A stretch of 64,000 bases of DNA from Clostridium zeae (GCF_017312485.1 NZ_BMBA01000002.1:1-64000); one strand, 5' to 3'. Shown: positions 51,137-61,724, numbered from the stretch's first letter. Notes: generated by a model from the sequence alone, not told the origin. Translations and numbers: made by a program.

Positions 51137-51793
51137 TTATTCATTAAGATCAACAAAGTTACCAGTTACAAGATAGATAGTCCATTCACATATATTAGTA
51201 ACATGATCAGCTATTCTTTCTAAGTATTTGCATACAAATAATAATTGACTTGCTTGAGTCACTGTTTCGTGATGAGAATTCATATATGCTAAAAGTTCAG
51301 TAAATACCTTTTTATATACGGCATCTACTTCATCATCCATCTTACAAATCTCATATGCTTTATCTGAATCCCCTTCTATATAAGCATCTATAGAAAGCTT
51401 AATCATTTCTTGTACAACTGTCGCTATTTTTGGTATATCTATTAACTTTTTAATATACTTTTCATCTTTAAGTCTTCTTGTTATCTTTGCTATATCAACT
51501 GCATGGTCAGCCATTCTTTCAAGATCTGTAACTATCTTTGTAGTTGTAAATATATTTCTCAAATCTTTTGCTAAAGGCTGCTCCCTACCAATTAACTTTA
51601 TACACTTATCTTCAATTTCTCTTTGAAGATCATCAACTAAATCGTCGCCTTTTATTATTCTTTCAGCTAATTCCAGATCCTGATTAACTAAGGATTCAAC
51701 TGAACCGTGTATTTGTTTTTCTACAATGCTTCCCATTTTAACTAGATCATCATGTAAAAGCTGTAAACCATAATCGAAAGATGTTCTTGTCAT
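51137..51793 (-). CDS. phoU: Phosphate signalling regulator PhoU
   Basis: 218 aa, two PhoU three-helix bundles with the conserved metal-site patterns EDKCIKLIGREQP...DLRNIFTTTKIVTDLERMADHA and YLERIADHVTNI. It links the Pst transporter to PhoR and limits phosphate uptake. GAGGTGA lies 7 nt before ATG. Last gene of the pst operon, 23 bp after pstB. Confidence 0.96.
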   Translation of the reverse strand: MTRTSFDYGLQLLHDDLVKMGSIVEKQIHGSVESLVNQDLELAERIIKGDDLVDDLQREIEDKCIKLIGREQPLAKDLRNIFTTTKIVTDLERMADHAVDIAKITRRLKDEKYIKKLIDIPKIATVVQEMIKLSIDAYIEGDSDKAYEICKMDDEVDAVYKKVFTELLAYMNSHHETVTQASQLLFVCKYLERIADHVTNICEWTIYLVTGNFVDLNE

Positions 51794-51816
51794 TTATATC
51801 ACCTCATAAAGTAATT

Positions 51817-52566
51817 TTAACCGAATCTACCTGTTATATAATCTTCTGTTCTCTTATCTCTTGGCTTATAGAATATATCATCTGTTTTTCCGTATTCTAC
51901 TACTTCTCCTGTAAGGAAAAAGGCTGTATTATCCGCAATTCTTCCTGCTTGCTGCATATTGTGAGTTACAATTATAACAGTATATGTCTTTTTTAGTGTA
52001 TCCATTAGTTCTTCTATTTTATTCGTTGAGATAGGATCAAGTGCAGAAGTTGGTTCATCCATTAAAAGAACTTCTGGTTCTACTGCAAGAGTTCTTGCTA
52101 TACAAAGTCTTTGCTGTTGACCACCGGAAAGACCTAAAGCGCTTTTCTTTAATCTATCCTTAACCTCATCCCATAGAGCTGCTCCTCTAAGACTTTTTTC
52201 GATTATTTCATCTAACTTAGCTTTATTCTTTATTCCATGAATTCTTGGTCCATAAGCTATATTATCATAGATAGACATAGGGAATGGATTTGGTCTTTGG
52301 AAAACCATTCCTACCCTCTTTCTAAGTTCAATTTCATCAAAATCATTGTAAATATTTCTGCCTTCGAAGAATACATCTCCTTCTATTCTAACGGAATCTA
52401 TAAGATCATTCATTCTATTCAAAGTTCTTAAGAAAGTTGACTTACCACAACCAGAAGGTCCGATAAGTGCAGTTACTGTATTAGGTTCTATATCAAGGCT
52501 TATCCCCTTAAGTGCATGATTATTTCCATAATATAAATTTAAATTATTCGTTGAAATTATTGACAT
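51817..52566 (-). CDS. pstB: Phosphate ABC transporter ATPase PstB
   Basis: 249 aa. Walker [10 protein letters not shown] (about 33-41), Q-loop [11 protein letters not shown], signature LSGGQQQR, Walker [13 protein letters not shown] and switch THNMQQA are all intact. Powers high-affinity phosphate uptake. AGGAGG lies 8 nt before ATG, 11 bp after pstA. Confidence 0.98.
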   Translation of the reverse strand: MSIISTNNLNLYYGNNHALKGISLDIEPNTVTALIGPSGCGKSTFLRTLNRMNDLIDSVRIEGDVFFEGRNIYNDFDEIELRKRVGMVFQRPNPFPMSIYDNIAYGPRIHGIKNKAKLDEIIEKSLRGAALWDEVKDRLKKSALGLSGGQQQRLCIARTLAVEPEVLLMDEPTSALDPISTNKIEELMDTLKKTYTVIIVTHNMQQAGRIADNTAFFLTGEVVEYGKTDDIFYKPRDKRTEDYITGRFG

Positions 52567-52577
52567 GTTATATCCTC

Positions 52578-53477
52578 CTACTTACCACTATAAGACTTAT
52601 ACAGTGCATTACCTACTAATCTTGAAATTATATTAAATAAAAGCACCATTATTATTAAAACTGCTGAAGCACCATTCGCAATTTGAGTAGCATCTGGTAC
52701 TGAACCTTCTGATTTAAGTTTCCATATATGAACCGCTAAAGTTTCTGCAGGCCTGAATACATCATATGCAGACATCTTATCAGCAGCACTCATACCAAAA
52801 AGCGAAAATCTACCAAATCTAAATAAAGGTGCACTCATACCTGCTGTATATAAGAAAGCTGCTGCTTCACCAAAAATTCTTCCTGCAGCTAGAATAATTC
52901 CTGTTAATATTTGCGGCATAGCATAAGGAAGAGTTATCTTTCTTATAGTTTGAAATCTTGTTGCACCAAGACCAACACTTGCCTCTTTTACTTTTTTTGA
53001 AGCTTCTCTTATAGCATTTTCACTTACTCTTGTCATAGACGGAAGGTTTAATATACTAACTGATAAAGCACCCGCTAAAACAGAATACTTCCATCCCGCA
53101 AGAGTAACAAATACTAAAAGGCCAAAAAGCCCAACAACGATCGAAGGAAGTGAAGACATAGTTTCTATACATAGTCTTAAGAAATTAACGAATCTTCCTT
53201 GTCCTGCATATTCTGAAAGATAAATACCAGCACCTAGTCCAATAGGAACGGTAATTATAAGAGATACTATTAACATGTAAAAGGAGTTAAATAGCTGTGG
53301 GCCAATACCACCGCCTGCTGCTCCGTTTTTAGGCTGGCCGAATAAAAAATTAAAACTAATCATCCCAGCGCCCTTGTATATAATATAACCTAAGAAGGAT
53401 ATTAAAAGCAAAACAATTGATACAGAGATTATATAAAGTATTGAAGTAGCTATTTTATCTGCGGTTTTTGCCTTCAT
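52578..53477 (-). CDS. pstA: Phosphate ABC transporter permease PstA
   Basis: 299 aa with six membrane segments and the EAA-type cytoplasmic loop ([20 protein letters not shown], about 165-184). Its ATG overlaps the pstC stop (TAATG), so translation is coupled. Confidence 0.96.
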   Translation of the reverse strand: MKAKTADKIATSILYIISVSIVLLLISFLGYIIYKGAGMISFNFLFGQPKNGAAGGGIGPQLFNSFYMLIVSLIITVPIGLGAGIYLSEYAGQGRFVNFLRLCIETMSSLPSIVVGLFGLLVFVTLAGWKYSVLAGALSVSILNLPSMTRVSENAIREASKKVKEASVGLGATRFQTIRKITLPYAMPQILTGIILAAGRIFGEAAAFLYTAGMSAPLFRFGRFSLFGMSAADKMSAYDVFRPAETLAVHIWKLKSEGSVPDATQIANGASAVLIIMVLLFNIISRLVGNALYKSYSGK

Positions 53478-54367
53478 TATGCTTCACCTCTTCTTCCTAT
53501 TTTTCTAACTATAACTATAAATATAAAGGATATTATTAAAAGCATTAACGCTAATGACCATAAAGCATTGTTCCACTCAGATCCAAAAGCAGTATTTGCC
53601 ATATCCATTGTAAGTACGCTTGTAAGTGTAGTTGTTGATTGAAGAAGATTTGTTGGAAGCTTTAATGTATTTCCAATAACCATTTGAACTGCAAGAGCTT
53701 CACCAAAAGCTCTAGCAAGACCAAGTACTACCGCAGTAAGAACTCCACTCTTTGCAGCTGGAACAACTACTTTATATATAGTTTGCCATCTAGTTGACCC
53801 CAAGCCATAAGCTGCTTCAATGTAGTCGTTAGGTATAGTCCTTATTGCATCAGAAGATAATGATGCGATAGTTGGAAGAATCATTACACTTAGCACCAAA
53901 ATACCTGCTAAAAGACTTGACCCATCACCATGAAAATTATTACGTATTATAGGTACAAGTACACTTAAGCCAATCCAGCCATATACAACAGAAGGTATCC
54001 CTACAAAAAGTTCTAAAGCTGGTTGGAGAATCTTTTTACCATATTTTGTAGATATCATATTCATAAAAATTGCAAGAGATATAGCAATTGGTGTACTCAC
54101 TATTACTGATCCTATCGCAACTGCTGTTGATCCTAAAATCAATGTCAAAGCACCAAATTGAGGTGAATCTGCATTTGGTGTCCACTCTGTGCTAAATAAG
54201 AATTTAAATATAGAATATCTATCTTTTGTGAACAAACTTAAGCCTTTTGACGCTATAAAAAATATAATGGATAGAGTCAATACCACTATTAAAAGCCCAC
54301 AAAACACTGCAAAACCTTTGCCAATATATTCAGATTTTAATTTTTGCCAAAAACTTCTTTTTTTCAT
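53477..54367 (-). CDS. pstC: Phosphate ABC transporter permease PstC
   Basis: 296 aa with six membrane segments and the EAA loop EAAYGLGSTRWQTIYKVVVP. I start at ATG 54367, with GAGGG 7 nt upstream; the open frame goes 13 codons further to an ATG without a ribosome site. A stem-loop separates it from pstS. Confidence 0.95.
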   Translation of the reverse strand: MKKRSFWQKLKSEYIGKGFAVFCGLLIVVLTLSIIFFIASKGLSLFTKDRYSIFKFLFSTEWTPNADSPQFGALTLILGSTAVAIGSVIVSTPIAISLAIFMNMISTKYGKKILQPALELFVGIPSVVYGWIGLSVLVPIIRNNFHGDGSSLLAGILVLSVMILPTIASLSSDAIRTIPNDYIEAAYGLGSTRWQTIYKVVVPAAKSGVLTAVVLGLARAFGEALAVQMVIGNTLKLPTNLLQSTTTLTSVLTMDMANTAFGSEWNNALWSLALMLLIISFIFIVIVRKIGRRGEA

Positions 54368-54422
54368 AACTCTTCCCTCATAATATTTATTGTTGAGTAT
54401 CATCATCTAATATTTATAGATT

Positions 54423-54465
54423 AACCACTTCGTAATTGAATTTGTATTTTCGGATTGAAGTGCTT
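54423..54465. repeat. Repeat A, core lost
   Basis: ACCACTTCGTAATTGAA and GGATTGAAGTGCTTTC are both ends of family A with the centre deleted. It lies in the pstS-pstC spacer. Confidence 0.5.
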
Positions 54466-54588
54466 TCTATTTATTAACAATTTTAAATATAGTATTACGC
54501 CTATTAGAACGATTTTTATCTACTAATTTCCTACTCTTATTTCATTATTTCATAAGAGTTTTAACACTTTTAATACATCTTGAAACAC

Positions 54589-54617
54589 CTTAAGACTGGC
54601 GCAAGCCAGCCTTAAAA
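54589..54617 (-). terminator. Stem-loop between pstS and pstC
   Basis: CTTAAGACTGGC and GCCAGCCTTAAAAG pair with a GCAA loop. The T-run is weak, so it may act as a partial terminator and mRNA stabiliser that keeps pstS expression above the permease genes. Confidence 0.65.
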
Positions 54618-54632
54618 GCTAATTATGTTTAA

Positions 54633-55541
54633 CTATTTAACCTTCATATCTCCAACTGAGATGAATCCTAAATTTTCAACAGTCTTCTTGTTGTCAGCAC
54701 TTGTTATATATTCTATAAATGCTTTTGCAAGATCTTTAGCTTCACCCTTTGTATACATATGTTCCCATGACCAGAATATATATTTACCAGTAGTTATATT
54801 ATCTTTTGTTGGTTGTACGCCTTCTATTGAAACTGGTACTAATGACTTCTTAGCTTCATCATCTAATAAATATGAAAGAGCTACATAGCTTATTGAACCT
54901 TTTGTGCTTTCTAATGCAGTCTTAACAGAACCATTAGCATCTTGAACTACACCGATCTTATCATTTTCAACATCTTTCTTACCATCTAAAACAGTTTTCA
55001 TGAAAGTTGCTCTTGTTCCTGAAGAAGCTGGTCTATGAACAACAGTTATAGCTAAATCAGTTTTTCCATCTATAGCTTTCCAGTTTGTAACTTTTCCTGA
55101 GAATATATCAGCTATTTGTGCTTTAGTTAAATTAGTTACTGGAACATCCTTACTTACTGTTACTGCAAATCCTAATGCAACAACTTGATGATCTACTAAT
55201 TGTGATGCTTCTTCTGGTTTTAACTTATCAGCAGCTGGAACATCTGAGTCTCCAATTTCAACTGCGCCTTGTAAAACTTGTGTAAGCCCTGTTCCACTTC
55301 CGCCACCTTGTGAATTTATTTGTGCATCTTTATTCTTAGCTTGGAAATTCTCTGCTGCTTTATCGATTAATGGCTTTAAAGCAGTTGAACCTGATATTGT
55401 TATTGATCCTGCAACGCTTTCTTGCTTAGTTGAATCTGCAGCTGGCTTATCTTCAGTCTTTGACGCACAGCCTGCGAAAATCCCAGTTGCCATAGTTAAT
55501 GCTAATGCAATTACACCAAATTTTAAGCTTCTTTTATTCAT
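54633..55541 (-). CDS. pstS: Phosphate-binding lipoprotein PstS
   Basis: 302 aa. Lipoprotein signal with lipobox GIFAGC (Cys25), then a phosphate-binding fold with SGSTALKPLI (about 51-60), GGGSGTGL and PASSGTRATF as ligand loops. Captures phosphate outside the membrane for PstCAB. TTGGAGG lies 9 nt before ATG. PHO repeats and a -10 lie upstream (55600-55643). Confidence 0.97.
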   Translation of the reverse strand: MNKRSLKFGVIALALTMATGIFAGCASKTEDKPAADSTKQESVAGSITISGSTALKPLIDKAAENFQAKNKDAQINSQGGGSGTGLTQVLQGAVEIGDSDVPAADKLKPEEASQLVDHQVVALGFAVTVSKDVPVTNLTKAQIADIFSGKVTNWKAIDGKTDLAITVVHRPASSGTRATFMKTVLDGKKDVENDKIGVVQDANGSVKTALESTKGSISYVALSYLLDDEAKKSLVPVSIEGVQPTKDNITTGKYIFWSWEHMYTKGEAKDLAKAFIEYITSADNKKTVENLGFISVGDMKVK

Positions 55542-55599
55542 ATTTGATAACCTCCAAATTTTATTTACTAATTTATTATTTATTTACCTTACATAATAA

Positions 55600-55643
55600 A
55601 TTATATTATCCTTAAGTTAAGTGAGTATTAGCTGTTTGTTAAG
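55600..55643 (-). promoter_or_regulatory. PHO box and -10 of the pst operon
   Basis: On the minus strand three 11-bp units follow each other: CTTAACAAACA, GCTAATACTCA and CTTAACTTAAG (55643 to 55611). Each has a TTAACA-like core. Nine nt after the last core comes TATAAT (55605-55600). This is the arrangement of PhoP-activated promoters in Firmicutes. Confidence 0.8.
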
Positions 55644-55701
55644 TAATCTTACAACCATGTAAATTTTATTTAACAAAGTATGTAGAATTTATGAATAAGC
55701 T

Positions 55702-57702
55702 TTACTCCACTTTAAAGCTTGAAATAGAGCTCTGAAGCTTGTAAACAGTTTGGTTCATGGAGTTTTTAACCTCATCCAGCATAGCTGAATCTTCCCACTG
55801 TTTGTTAACAGATACAGAAACCTCTTCAATACTTTTGTTAAATTCCTCAAATGTAGTGTTAACATCTGATAATCTTTTATTCATTTCATTTTTCTCACTA
55901 TTTATACCAGTTATATTAGAATTAACATCTTGTATATAGCCAATAATCTTGTCAGTGCTCTTTATGATAGTGTTAAACTTATCTACACTTATATTTAATA
56001 CATCTACCTGCATATTAAAGAAATTATTAAGCTCATCCATACTTTCTGAAGTCTCACTTATATTGCTGTTTATTACCTTAATTAAACTATTAATTGACTT
56101 CATTTCTCCTTCAATAGACTTTGAGAGTTTTCCAATTTCTTCGGCTACAACAGAAAAACTCTTTCCAAACTCACCTGCTCTTGCAGCTTCTATTGAAGCA
56201 TTAAGCGATAATATATTTGTCTGTGTTGATATATTTGTTACTCCTTGAGCTATAGTATTTATACTATTCAAGTTTGTTATAAGTTTTTTTATACTTTGAT
56301 TTATGGCATTAAAGTTTATACCTGCATTGTTTCCTATATCTCTTAATTCATATATAGAATTCATTCCTTCGCTATTCACTGTTCTAATAGAACTTGCATG
56401 CTTGTACATTTTTTCTGATTTCACATTAATTTCGTTTAACTTTTCTTCATATCTCTCAAAGCCTTCGATACACCATTTTATTGCTTCATCAATATTTCTA
56501 GTTTCCTCAACCATCACCTTGGATGACTCCTTTATAAAAGTCATACCTTCATGATTATCCTGTTGCACTGCTGAAAAACATTCATTTATATTAAGTAAAT
56601 CATTTGCTGAACCTTTTATTTCATTTATTAGAACTCTTATGTTTCCGATCATCTGATCAAAGTTATTTGATAAATCCCCTAATTCATCTTTACTCTTAAC
56701 ACTGCTTAAAACCGTAAGATCCCCCTCAGATATTTTTCTTGTACTATTTGTCAGATTTTTAAGAGGTTTAAGTACTGAATTTATCATAATAATTATTAAA
56801 GGAATTAATATTATCTGTTCTATAATTCCAAATATAATCAATACTCTTCCTATATATGTAGAAGCTTCAAGAATCTCAGCCTTATTTGCAGCAAGTACAA
56901 CCATCATTTTAAGTTCTGGTATAGTAAGTGTTTCAGCCACCATTGATTTTCCATTTTCTTTATATAATTCTATATTGCTATTAGCCTTAGTTAGATATTG
57001 AGGATTTTTGATTAAGCTAGCAATCTCTTTTATAGATATAGGTTTATTAATTTTGTGCATATCTGGGTGATATACAATTTTATTTGAACTATCCACCATA
57101 AAAACAAATCCAGTATTAAGGAATTTAAAAGAATTAAATCTTTCCGAGAAATAACTGCTATCAAGAACTTTTCCTACTGCTCCAACAATTGTTCCATACT
57201 GATCTTCTACTGGAACTAAGAAGTATACTATAAACTTTCCAGTTATAATTGAACTCTCCACAGATCCAACTGCTTCTTTTCCTTCTTGTGTAGCTTTAAA
57301 GTATTCTTTTGTTGAGATATCTAAACTCATATATTGATCATTTGAACTTGCTTTAATTACACCTTTTTTATCAGTAACGAAAATCGCTTCATCATAGCTT
57401 GTAGAAATCTTCTTTAGTCTCTCGTTTAAATTCTTTTGTTTTTCTTCGCTTAAGTTACTTCCATAGTATTCTGTTAAAACATTCTCCTTACCTATACTTT
57501 TCAAATTTTCTATTTGATATGCTATCGAGGATTTAAAACTGTTCCCTATTTCACTGGTTATAATATTCATGTTGTTATAGTTTGAGTTCATTATCTTATT
57601 ATTTGCAACAGCATAAATAGAATAATTTGTAATAACCGTGAACACTATAAGGAAAAGACTAATTGTAGTTACAATTTTTATTGATATCTTCCTTTTTTTC
57701 AT
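55702..57702 (-). CDS. Methyl-accepting chemotaxis protein, probable Pho regulon member
   Basis: 666 aa. Membrane segments at about 10-33 and 285-310 flank a dCache-type extracellular sensor. A HAMP domain follows (near 310-365) and then a long coiled-coil signalling domain with the tip [21 protein letters not shown]...VAEEIGKLS. The ligand is unknown. PHO repeats lie upstream (57776-57838) with the same geometry as at pstS, so phosphate starvation likely induces it. The gene lies between phoR and pstS. AGGGGAG lies 9 nt before ATG. Confidence 0.92.
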   Translation of the reverse strand: MKKRKISIKIVTTISLFLIVFTVITNYSIYAVANNKIMNSNYNNMNIITSEIGNSFKSSIAYQIENLKSIGKENVLTEYYGSNLSEEKQKNLNERLKKISTSYDEAIFVTDKKGVIKASSNDQYMSLDISTKEYFKATQEGKEAVGSVESSIITGKFIVYFLVPVEDQYGTIVGAVGKVLDSSYFSERFNSFKFLNTGFVFMVDSSNKIVYHPDMHKINKPISIKEIASLIKNPQYLTKANSNIELYKENGKSMVAETLTIPELKMMVVLAANKAEILEASTYIGRVLIIFGIIEQIILIPLIIIMINSVLKPLKNLTNSTRKISEGDLTVLSSVKSKDELGDLSNNFDQMIGNIRVLINEIKGSANDLLNINECFSAVQQDNHEGMTFIKESSKVMVEETRNIDEAIKWCIEGFERYEEKLNEINVKSEKMYKHASSIRTVNSEGMNSIYELRDIGNNAGINFNAINQSIKKLITNLNSINTIAQGVTNISTQTNILSLNASIEAARAGEFGKSFSVVAEEIGKLSKSIEGEMKSINSLIKVINSNISETSESMDELNNFFNMQVDVLNISVDKFNTIIKSTDKIIGYIQDVNSNITGINSEKNEMNKRLSDVNTTFEEFNKSIEEVSVSVNKQWEDSAMLDEVKNSMNQTVYKLQSSISSFKVE

Positions 57703-57775
57703 TCAAATAACTCCCCTTCAGGCATTTTTATAATGCTTATTTTCTCTTATTGTTCAAAATCTGTTTCTAATGTAT

Positions 57776-57838
57776 ATTTTACATAAAAACTGTTAAGCAA
57801 AGATTAACCAATATTAAGCCTGAGTGAACCATTGTTAA
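57776..57838 (-). promoter_or_regulatory. PHO box array and -10 before the chemoreceptor gene
   Basis: On the minus strand TTAACA, TTCACT, TTAATA, TTAATC and TTAACA begin at offsets 0, 10, 21, 31 and 42 from 57838, a helical period of about 10.5. TAAAAT (57781-57776) follows the last core by 9 nt, the same gap as at pstS. Confidence 0.75.
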
Positions 57839-57923
57839 CTATAGGTAAATTTCTATGTTTTATTAACACTTTATTAAACATAATTAAATGAATTATTAAA
57901 AACAAAATTCCTATAGAATAAAA

Positions 57924-57966
57924 AAAGACTAAAGAATTATGATTATCTCAAAATCCTTTAGTCTTT
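57924..57966 (-). terminator. Terminator of the pgeF-phoP-phoR operon
   Basis: AAAGACTAAAG (57924-57934) and CTTTAGTCTTT (57956-57966) form a perfect 11-bp stem. On the minus strand TTTTTATTC follows. It lies 10 bp past the phoR stop. Confidence 0.85.
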
Positions 57967-57975
57967 ATCATTTTT

Positions 57976-59679
57976 TTATTTTTTTGCACCCTTGATCTTT
58001 ATGATAAATTTAGTCCCTACTCCAAGTTGACTTTCAACATCAATATTACCATTAAAGGTCTTAACTATATGCTTAACGATAGCGAGTCCTAAGCCCGTTC
58101 CACCTTTAGCCCTTGATCTAGCTTTATCAACTCTATAGAATCTTTCAAATACTCTAGCTACATCCTTCTTAGGTATTCCAATTCCTGTATCTTCTACAGT
58201 ATAAGTTATAATACCGTTTTTATTACTTGAAGTTATTAAAACCGAATCGCCTTCTTCAGAATACTTCACAGCATTATCAATAAGGTTTATCATCATCTGT
58301 TTAAACTTATCCGGATCTCCTACTAATGATAGAGTATTATTTAAATCCGCAGACAGCTTTATCTTCTTCTTTTCAGCTTCGATTTTCATTAATGTATAAA
58401 CATCTTCTATTATTCTATCTCCACTAAAGTTTATTTTTGCGCATTCTATATTTTGTTCTATGTTTGATAAGGATAATATGTCATTTATAAGTCTTGTTAA
58501 TCTCTCTGCTTCTTCATTTATAATGTTTAAAAACTTTTGTCTATTTTCTTCATCCTCTACATATTTTAAGGTTTCAGCGAATCCTTTTATAGATGTAAGC
58601 GGAGTTTTAAGCTCATGAGATACATTAGCAACAAATTGCGATCTCATATTTTCAAGTTTCTTTATATCAGTTATATCTTGAACAACTGCAACAGTACCAA
58701 TATGATCTCCATCATTGATAATTTCTGCAGTTCTTACCCTTAATTCTCTTTCTTCTGGCCAGATTATTTTAATCTCTTTATATGCATCAGAAGTCTCAAA
58801 AACATTGTCTAATTCAAAATCTCTTATATGATCCATAAGAGTTTCTCCGATTATATCTTTGTCTATTCCAAATATTTTTTCAGCATAAGGGTTTATCATT
58901 ATTACTTTATGACTTCTATCAACTGCAATAACTCCACTATCCATACTTTTTAAGATAGCTTCAAGTCTATTTTGTTTATCTATTAATTCATCCATAGTAA
59001 CTTCAAGCTTATCCGCCATTTCGTTAAAGGTCATCCCAAGACTTCCAAGTTCATCAACAGAACTCACTCTAACTCTACCATCTAATTCTCCTCTTGCGAT
59101 TCTTGCTGTAATAATCTCCAATTCTTTCACAGGATCAACTATAAATCTAGTTAATTTTAGAGAAAGAACTACTGATAAAACTAATACAAATACCAAAGTT
59201 ATTAGATAGTATTTAATGTTAGTGTCTTGAAATATCTTTACATTATCTAATGGTATTGAAGTTCTAACAATACTGCCATCCTGGAGTTTAGTTGCATAGT
59301 AGACTAGATTTTTATTTAAGCTTTTGCTAAATCGCACGCTTGAGCCTTCACCACTTTTTATAGCCTGTGCTATTTCAACCCTTGTAAGATGATTATCAAG
59401 ATCCTCAAGACGCTTATCGGTATCAAATTCTACAACTCCTGTTTTGCTTATATACGTAAATCTTATCTCTCTGTCAAGAGTTTTTACTTGATTTAGTTTA
59501 GCTATCTTATCAGGCTCATTTGCAAGTATTAAAGTTGCAAGCAAATCATTATAATGCTTCAAATTCGCCTTTGAGTTCTCTAGATACTGATAATTAGATA
59601 TTGCTATAAAAGAAGATGTTACTACAACTAAAGAAAATATTATTGTAATAATTACCGAAAACATTATTTTTTTCTTCAT
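57976..59679 (-). CDS. phoR: Phosphate regulon sensor histidine kinase PhoR
   Basis: 567 aa. Two membrane segments (about 7-28 and 150-170) bracket an extracellular sensor; HAMP, PAS, HisKA (NVSHELKTPLTS, phospho-His near 354) and HATPase (NLIDNAVKYS, DTGIGIP, GTGLGLA) follow. With PhoP it turns on phosphate uptake genes. Ribosome site (GCGGAG) within the phoP end, 3 bp after its stop. Confidence 0.95.
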   Translation of the reverse strand: MKKKIMFSVIITIIFSLVVVTSSFIAISNYQYLENSKANLKHYNDLLATLILANEPDKIAKLNQVKTLDREIRFTYISKTGVVEFDTDKRLEDLDNHLTRVEIAQAIKSGEGSSVRFSKSLNKNLVYYATKLQDGSIVRTSIPLDNVKIFQDTNIKYYLITLVFVLVLSVVLSLKLTRFIVDPVKELEIITARIARGELDGRVRVSSVDELGSLGMTFNEMADKLEVTMDELIDKQNRLEAILKSMDSGVIAVDRSHKVIMINPYAEKIFGIDKDIIGETLMDHIRDFELDNVFETSDAYKEIKIIWPEERELRVRTAEIINDGDHIGTVAVVQDITDIKKLENMRSQFVANVSHELKTPLTSIKGFAETLKYVEDEENRQKFLNIINEEAERLTRLINDILSLSNIEQNIECAKINFSGDRIIEDVYTLMKIEAEKKKIKLSADLNNTLSLVGDPDKFKQMMINLIDNAVKYSEEGDSVLITSSNKNGIITYTVEDTGIGIPKKDVARVFERFYRVDKARSRAKGGTGLGLAIVKHIVKTFNGNIDVESQLGVGTKFIIKIKGAKK

Positions 59680-59682
59680 AAA

Positions 59683-60381
59683 CTATTCTCCGCTTGAAAA
59701 TCTATATCCAATTCCTCTTATTGTTTCTATAAATCTAGGATTTTTATCATCATCCTCAATTTTTTTTCTTAAATGTCTTATATGAACATCTACTGTTCTT
59801 GTTTCTCCAATATACTCGTAACCCCAAATCTTGTCTAAAAGCATATCTCTTGTCAGAACCTTCCCTCTATTTTGAACCAAAGTTTCTAAAAGTTCAAATT
59901 CCTTTAAGGTTAACTCTACTTTTTCGCCATTTCTAAGCACATCATGCTTTAAGAAATCAATTGTAAGATTCCCAATATTCAAGGATTTTTCGAAGGATGG
60001 AGTACTTACAGTTCTTCTAAGTACAGCCTTTACTCTTGCCACAAGTTCTCTTATTGAGAAAGGTTTTGTTATATAATCATCTGCTCCTAACTCAAGTCCC
60101 AATATCTTATCAAGCTCTTCGCCTTTTGCAGTAGTCATGATAATTGGAATATTAGCAGTCATTGAATCTTTTCTTATTTCTTTGCAAACATCAAATCCAT
60201 CTAGTCCTGGTAACATAAGGTCTAACAATACTAAACGAGGATGCTCTGATTTAGTAAGCTTTATAGCATCAATTCCATTGTAAGCTGTTATTATTTTGAA
60301 TCCTGCATTTTCTAAATTAAATTTCATAAGTTCAACTATATGTTCTTCATCATCCACTATAAGAATTTTTTCATCAGCCAT
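59683..60381 (-). CDS. phoP: Phosphate regulon response regulator PhoP
   Basis: 232 aa OmpR-type regulator. Receiver with Asp54 (LLDLMLPG) as phosphorylation site and Lys in YITKPFS; C-terminal winged helix with RTVDVHIRHLRKKIED. Likely binds the PHO repeats before pstS and the chemoreceptor gene. CGGAGG lies 6 nt before ATG; 12 bp after pgeF. Confidence 0.95.
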   Translation of the reverse strand: MADEKILIVDDEEHIVELMKFNLENAGFKIITAYNGIDAIKLTKSEHPRLVLLDLMLPGLDGFDVCKEIRKDSMTANIPIIMTTAKGEELDKILGLELGADDYITKPFSIRELVARVKAVLRRTVSTPSFEKSLNIGNLTIDFLKHDVLRNGEKVELTLKEFELLETLVQNRGKVLTRDMLLDKIWGYEYIGETRTVDVHIRHLRKKIEDDDKNPRFIETIRGIGYRFSSGE

Positions 60382-60393
60382 AATGTTCCTCCG

Positions 60394-61119
60394 TTATTTA
60401 AAATAGATATAGGTAAACATTCTTCCTGAACGCTCCCCATCTTTTCTATAAGAATGTAGTTTTTTATTTTTTTCACATAAAGTACAAAAATCGCTCTTAA
60501 TTACATTATCTTTATTTATACCTAAATATTTTAGCTGAACCTCAATACATTTTTCAAGACTTAAAAATCGTCCATCATTGATATCCATTCCTGAATATAG
60601 GTCGTTTTTATTAAACTTATCTATAAGTTCTTCACTTACTTCATAACAACATTGTCTTATATGTGGACCTATAAAAACTTTAATAGAACTGCTTTCACAA
60701 TTAAAATCTTTAATCATGACTTCTATTGTTTTTTTTACAATGCTATCAAAAGTACCTTTCCACCCACTGTGAACTGCTGCAATTACTTTTTTATTACTGT
60801 CCCATATTAAAACTGGAACACAATCTGCAGTAAATACACCAATCATAGTATCTACACTAGAAGTAATAAGTGAATCCCCTTCAACTTGACCGTTTAACAT
60901 ACCATCATCATTAACTATAATGATCTTATCACTGTGGATTTGCTTTAAATAACAAATTTTCTTAACTTGCAAATCATTTTTAAGTTTTAATAAATTATTT
61001 CTACCTTCTTCAGTATCAAACTTAAAGTTTGCATTGTTAAAAGCCGTTGTGACTCCCAATTCTACTATTGGATCTTCATAGGTCAAAATCTGAAAATCAT
61101 TTAACATTTTCTCTTTCAT
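60394..61119 (-). CDS. pgeF: Peptidoglycan editing factor PgeF (YlmD, laccase fold)
   Basis: 241 aa. Catalytic residues in AAVHSGWKGT (His) and GPHIRQCCYEV (Cys) match the YfiH/YlmD family, a purine-nucleoside/adenosine-type and peptidoglycan-editing enzyme group. In this family the Cys-His-His site binds zinc. AAAGG lies 10 nt before ATG. First gene of the operon with phoP and phoR. Confidence 0.9.
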   Translation of the reverse strand: MKEKMLNDFQILTYEDPIVELGVTTAFNNANFKFDTEEGRNNLLKLKNDLQVKKICYLKQIHSDKIIIVNDDGMLNGQVEGDSLITSSVDTMIGVFTADCVPVLIWDSNKKVIAAVHSGWKGTFDSIVKKTIEVMIKDFNCESSSIKVFIGPHIRQCCYEVSEELIDKFNKNDLYSGMDINDGRFLSLEKCIEVQLKYLGINKDNVIKSDFCTLCEKNKKLHSYRKDGERSGRMFTYIYFK

Positions 61120-61222
61120 AAATTAACTTCCTTTACATTTTAGGTAAATTAATAAACTTTTTCGCTCTTTACACTTATAATTTTAACATTATCATTACAT
61201 AAAGCAAACAAAAGCGAATTTA

Positions 61223-61250
61223 TTTTAACTAACTTTAACTAACATTTAAC
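61223..61250 (-). promoter_or_regulatory. Weak PHO-like repeats before pgeF-phoPR
   Basis: On the minus strand GTTAAA occurs at offsets 0, 11 and 21 from 61250. This looks like a poor PHO array. No -10 sits 9 nt beyond, so autoregulation is only possible. Confidence 0.3.
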
Positions 61251-61309
61251 AAGTAATCTTATTTCCTAGGTAATGTTATATATTAAAGTAATACTATATT
61301 TAAGACTAT

Positions 61310-61513
61310 TACTGAAATCAAATGGTTATACAAGAGATGCTCTATGAGCGAGCTATTAGAATTAAATGATTTTTTCAGATGGAATGGCGTTAAAAAACTG
61401 TACTGTTCGAACGTAGTGAGTTTACAGTTTTAGCCATGGAATATGACAAAATCATATTAATTCTTTGCGTAAGCTCATTAAAGCATCGGATGAATAACCA
61501 TTTGATTTCAATA
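61310..61513 (+). repeat. Structured repeat B, copy 3
   Basis: 204 bp. The terminal stem is TGAAATCAAATGGTTA against TAACCATTTGATTTCA, changed on both arms relative to copy 1. The inner stem is GATGCT/AGCATC. It holds the 29-codon ORF at 61344-61433. Repeat C follows after about 25 bp. Confidence 0.85.
61344..61433 (+). CDS. 29-codon ORF inside repeat B copy 3
   Basis: Reads MSELLELNDFFRWNG then VKKLYCSNVVSLQF. The ribosome site is weak here (AAGAG). Same length as in the other copies; expression unproven. Confidence 0.25.
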   Translation: MSELLELNDFFRWNGVKKLYCSNVVSLQF

Positions 61514-61539
61514 CATTGCTTTAATATACCTATAAAAAA

Positions 61540-61680
61540 GTCGCTGAAACGATTTTTTTCAGTGAGCTTTTTTTGCGCATCTGCCTTTTCTGAACGTAGT
61601 GAAGAAATTCTGGCAGGCGAATAAATTTTATTTATTTCTGTATATCCATAAAAAACTTCCAAAGCCATTAAAATATATAG
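61540..61680. repeat. Dispersed repeat C, second copy
   Basis: AAAAAAGTCGCTGAAACGA, GCGCATCTGCC, GGCAGGCGAATAAATTTTAT and a following ATATCCATAAAAA.CTTC match the copy at 50766-50900. The TACAGT ends are worn. A long ORF on the minus strand (61390-61668) is a shadow of repeats B and C. Confidence 0.65.
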
Positions 61681-61724
61681 ATTTTCCAGAATAAAAAATA
61701 TTATATATTCATATACAGAAATAA

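Noticed and set aside
61390-61668. 92-codon minus-strand ORF before nrdR
   Set aside because: It runs across repeats B and C and matches no gene; the frame is a by-product of the repeats.
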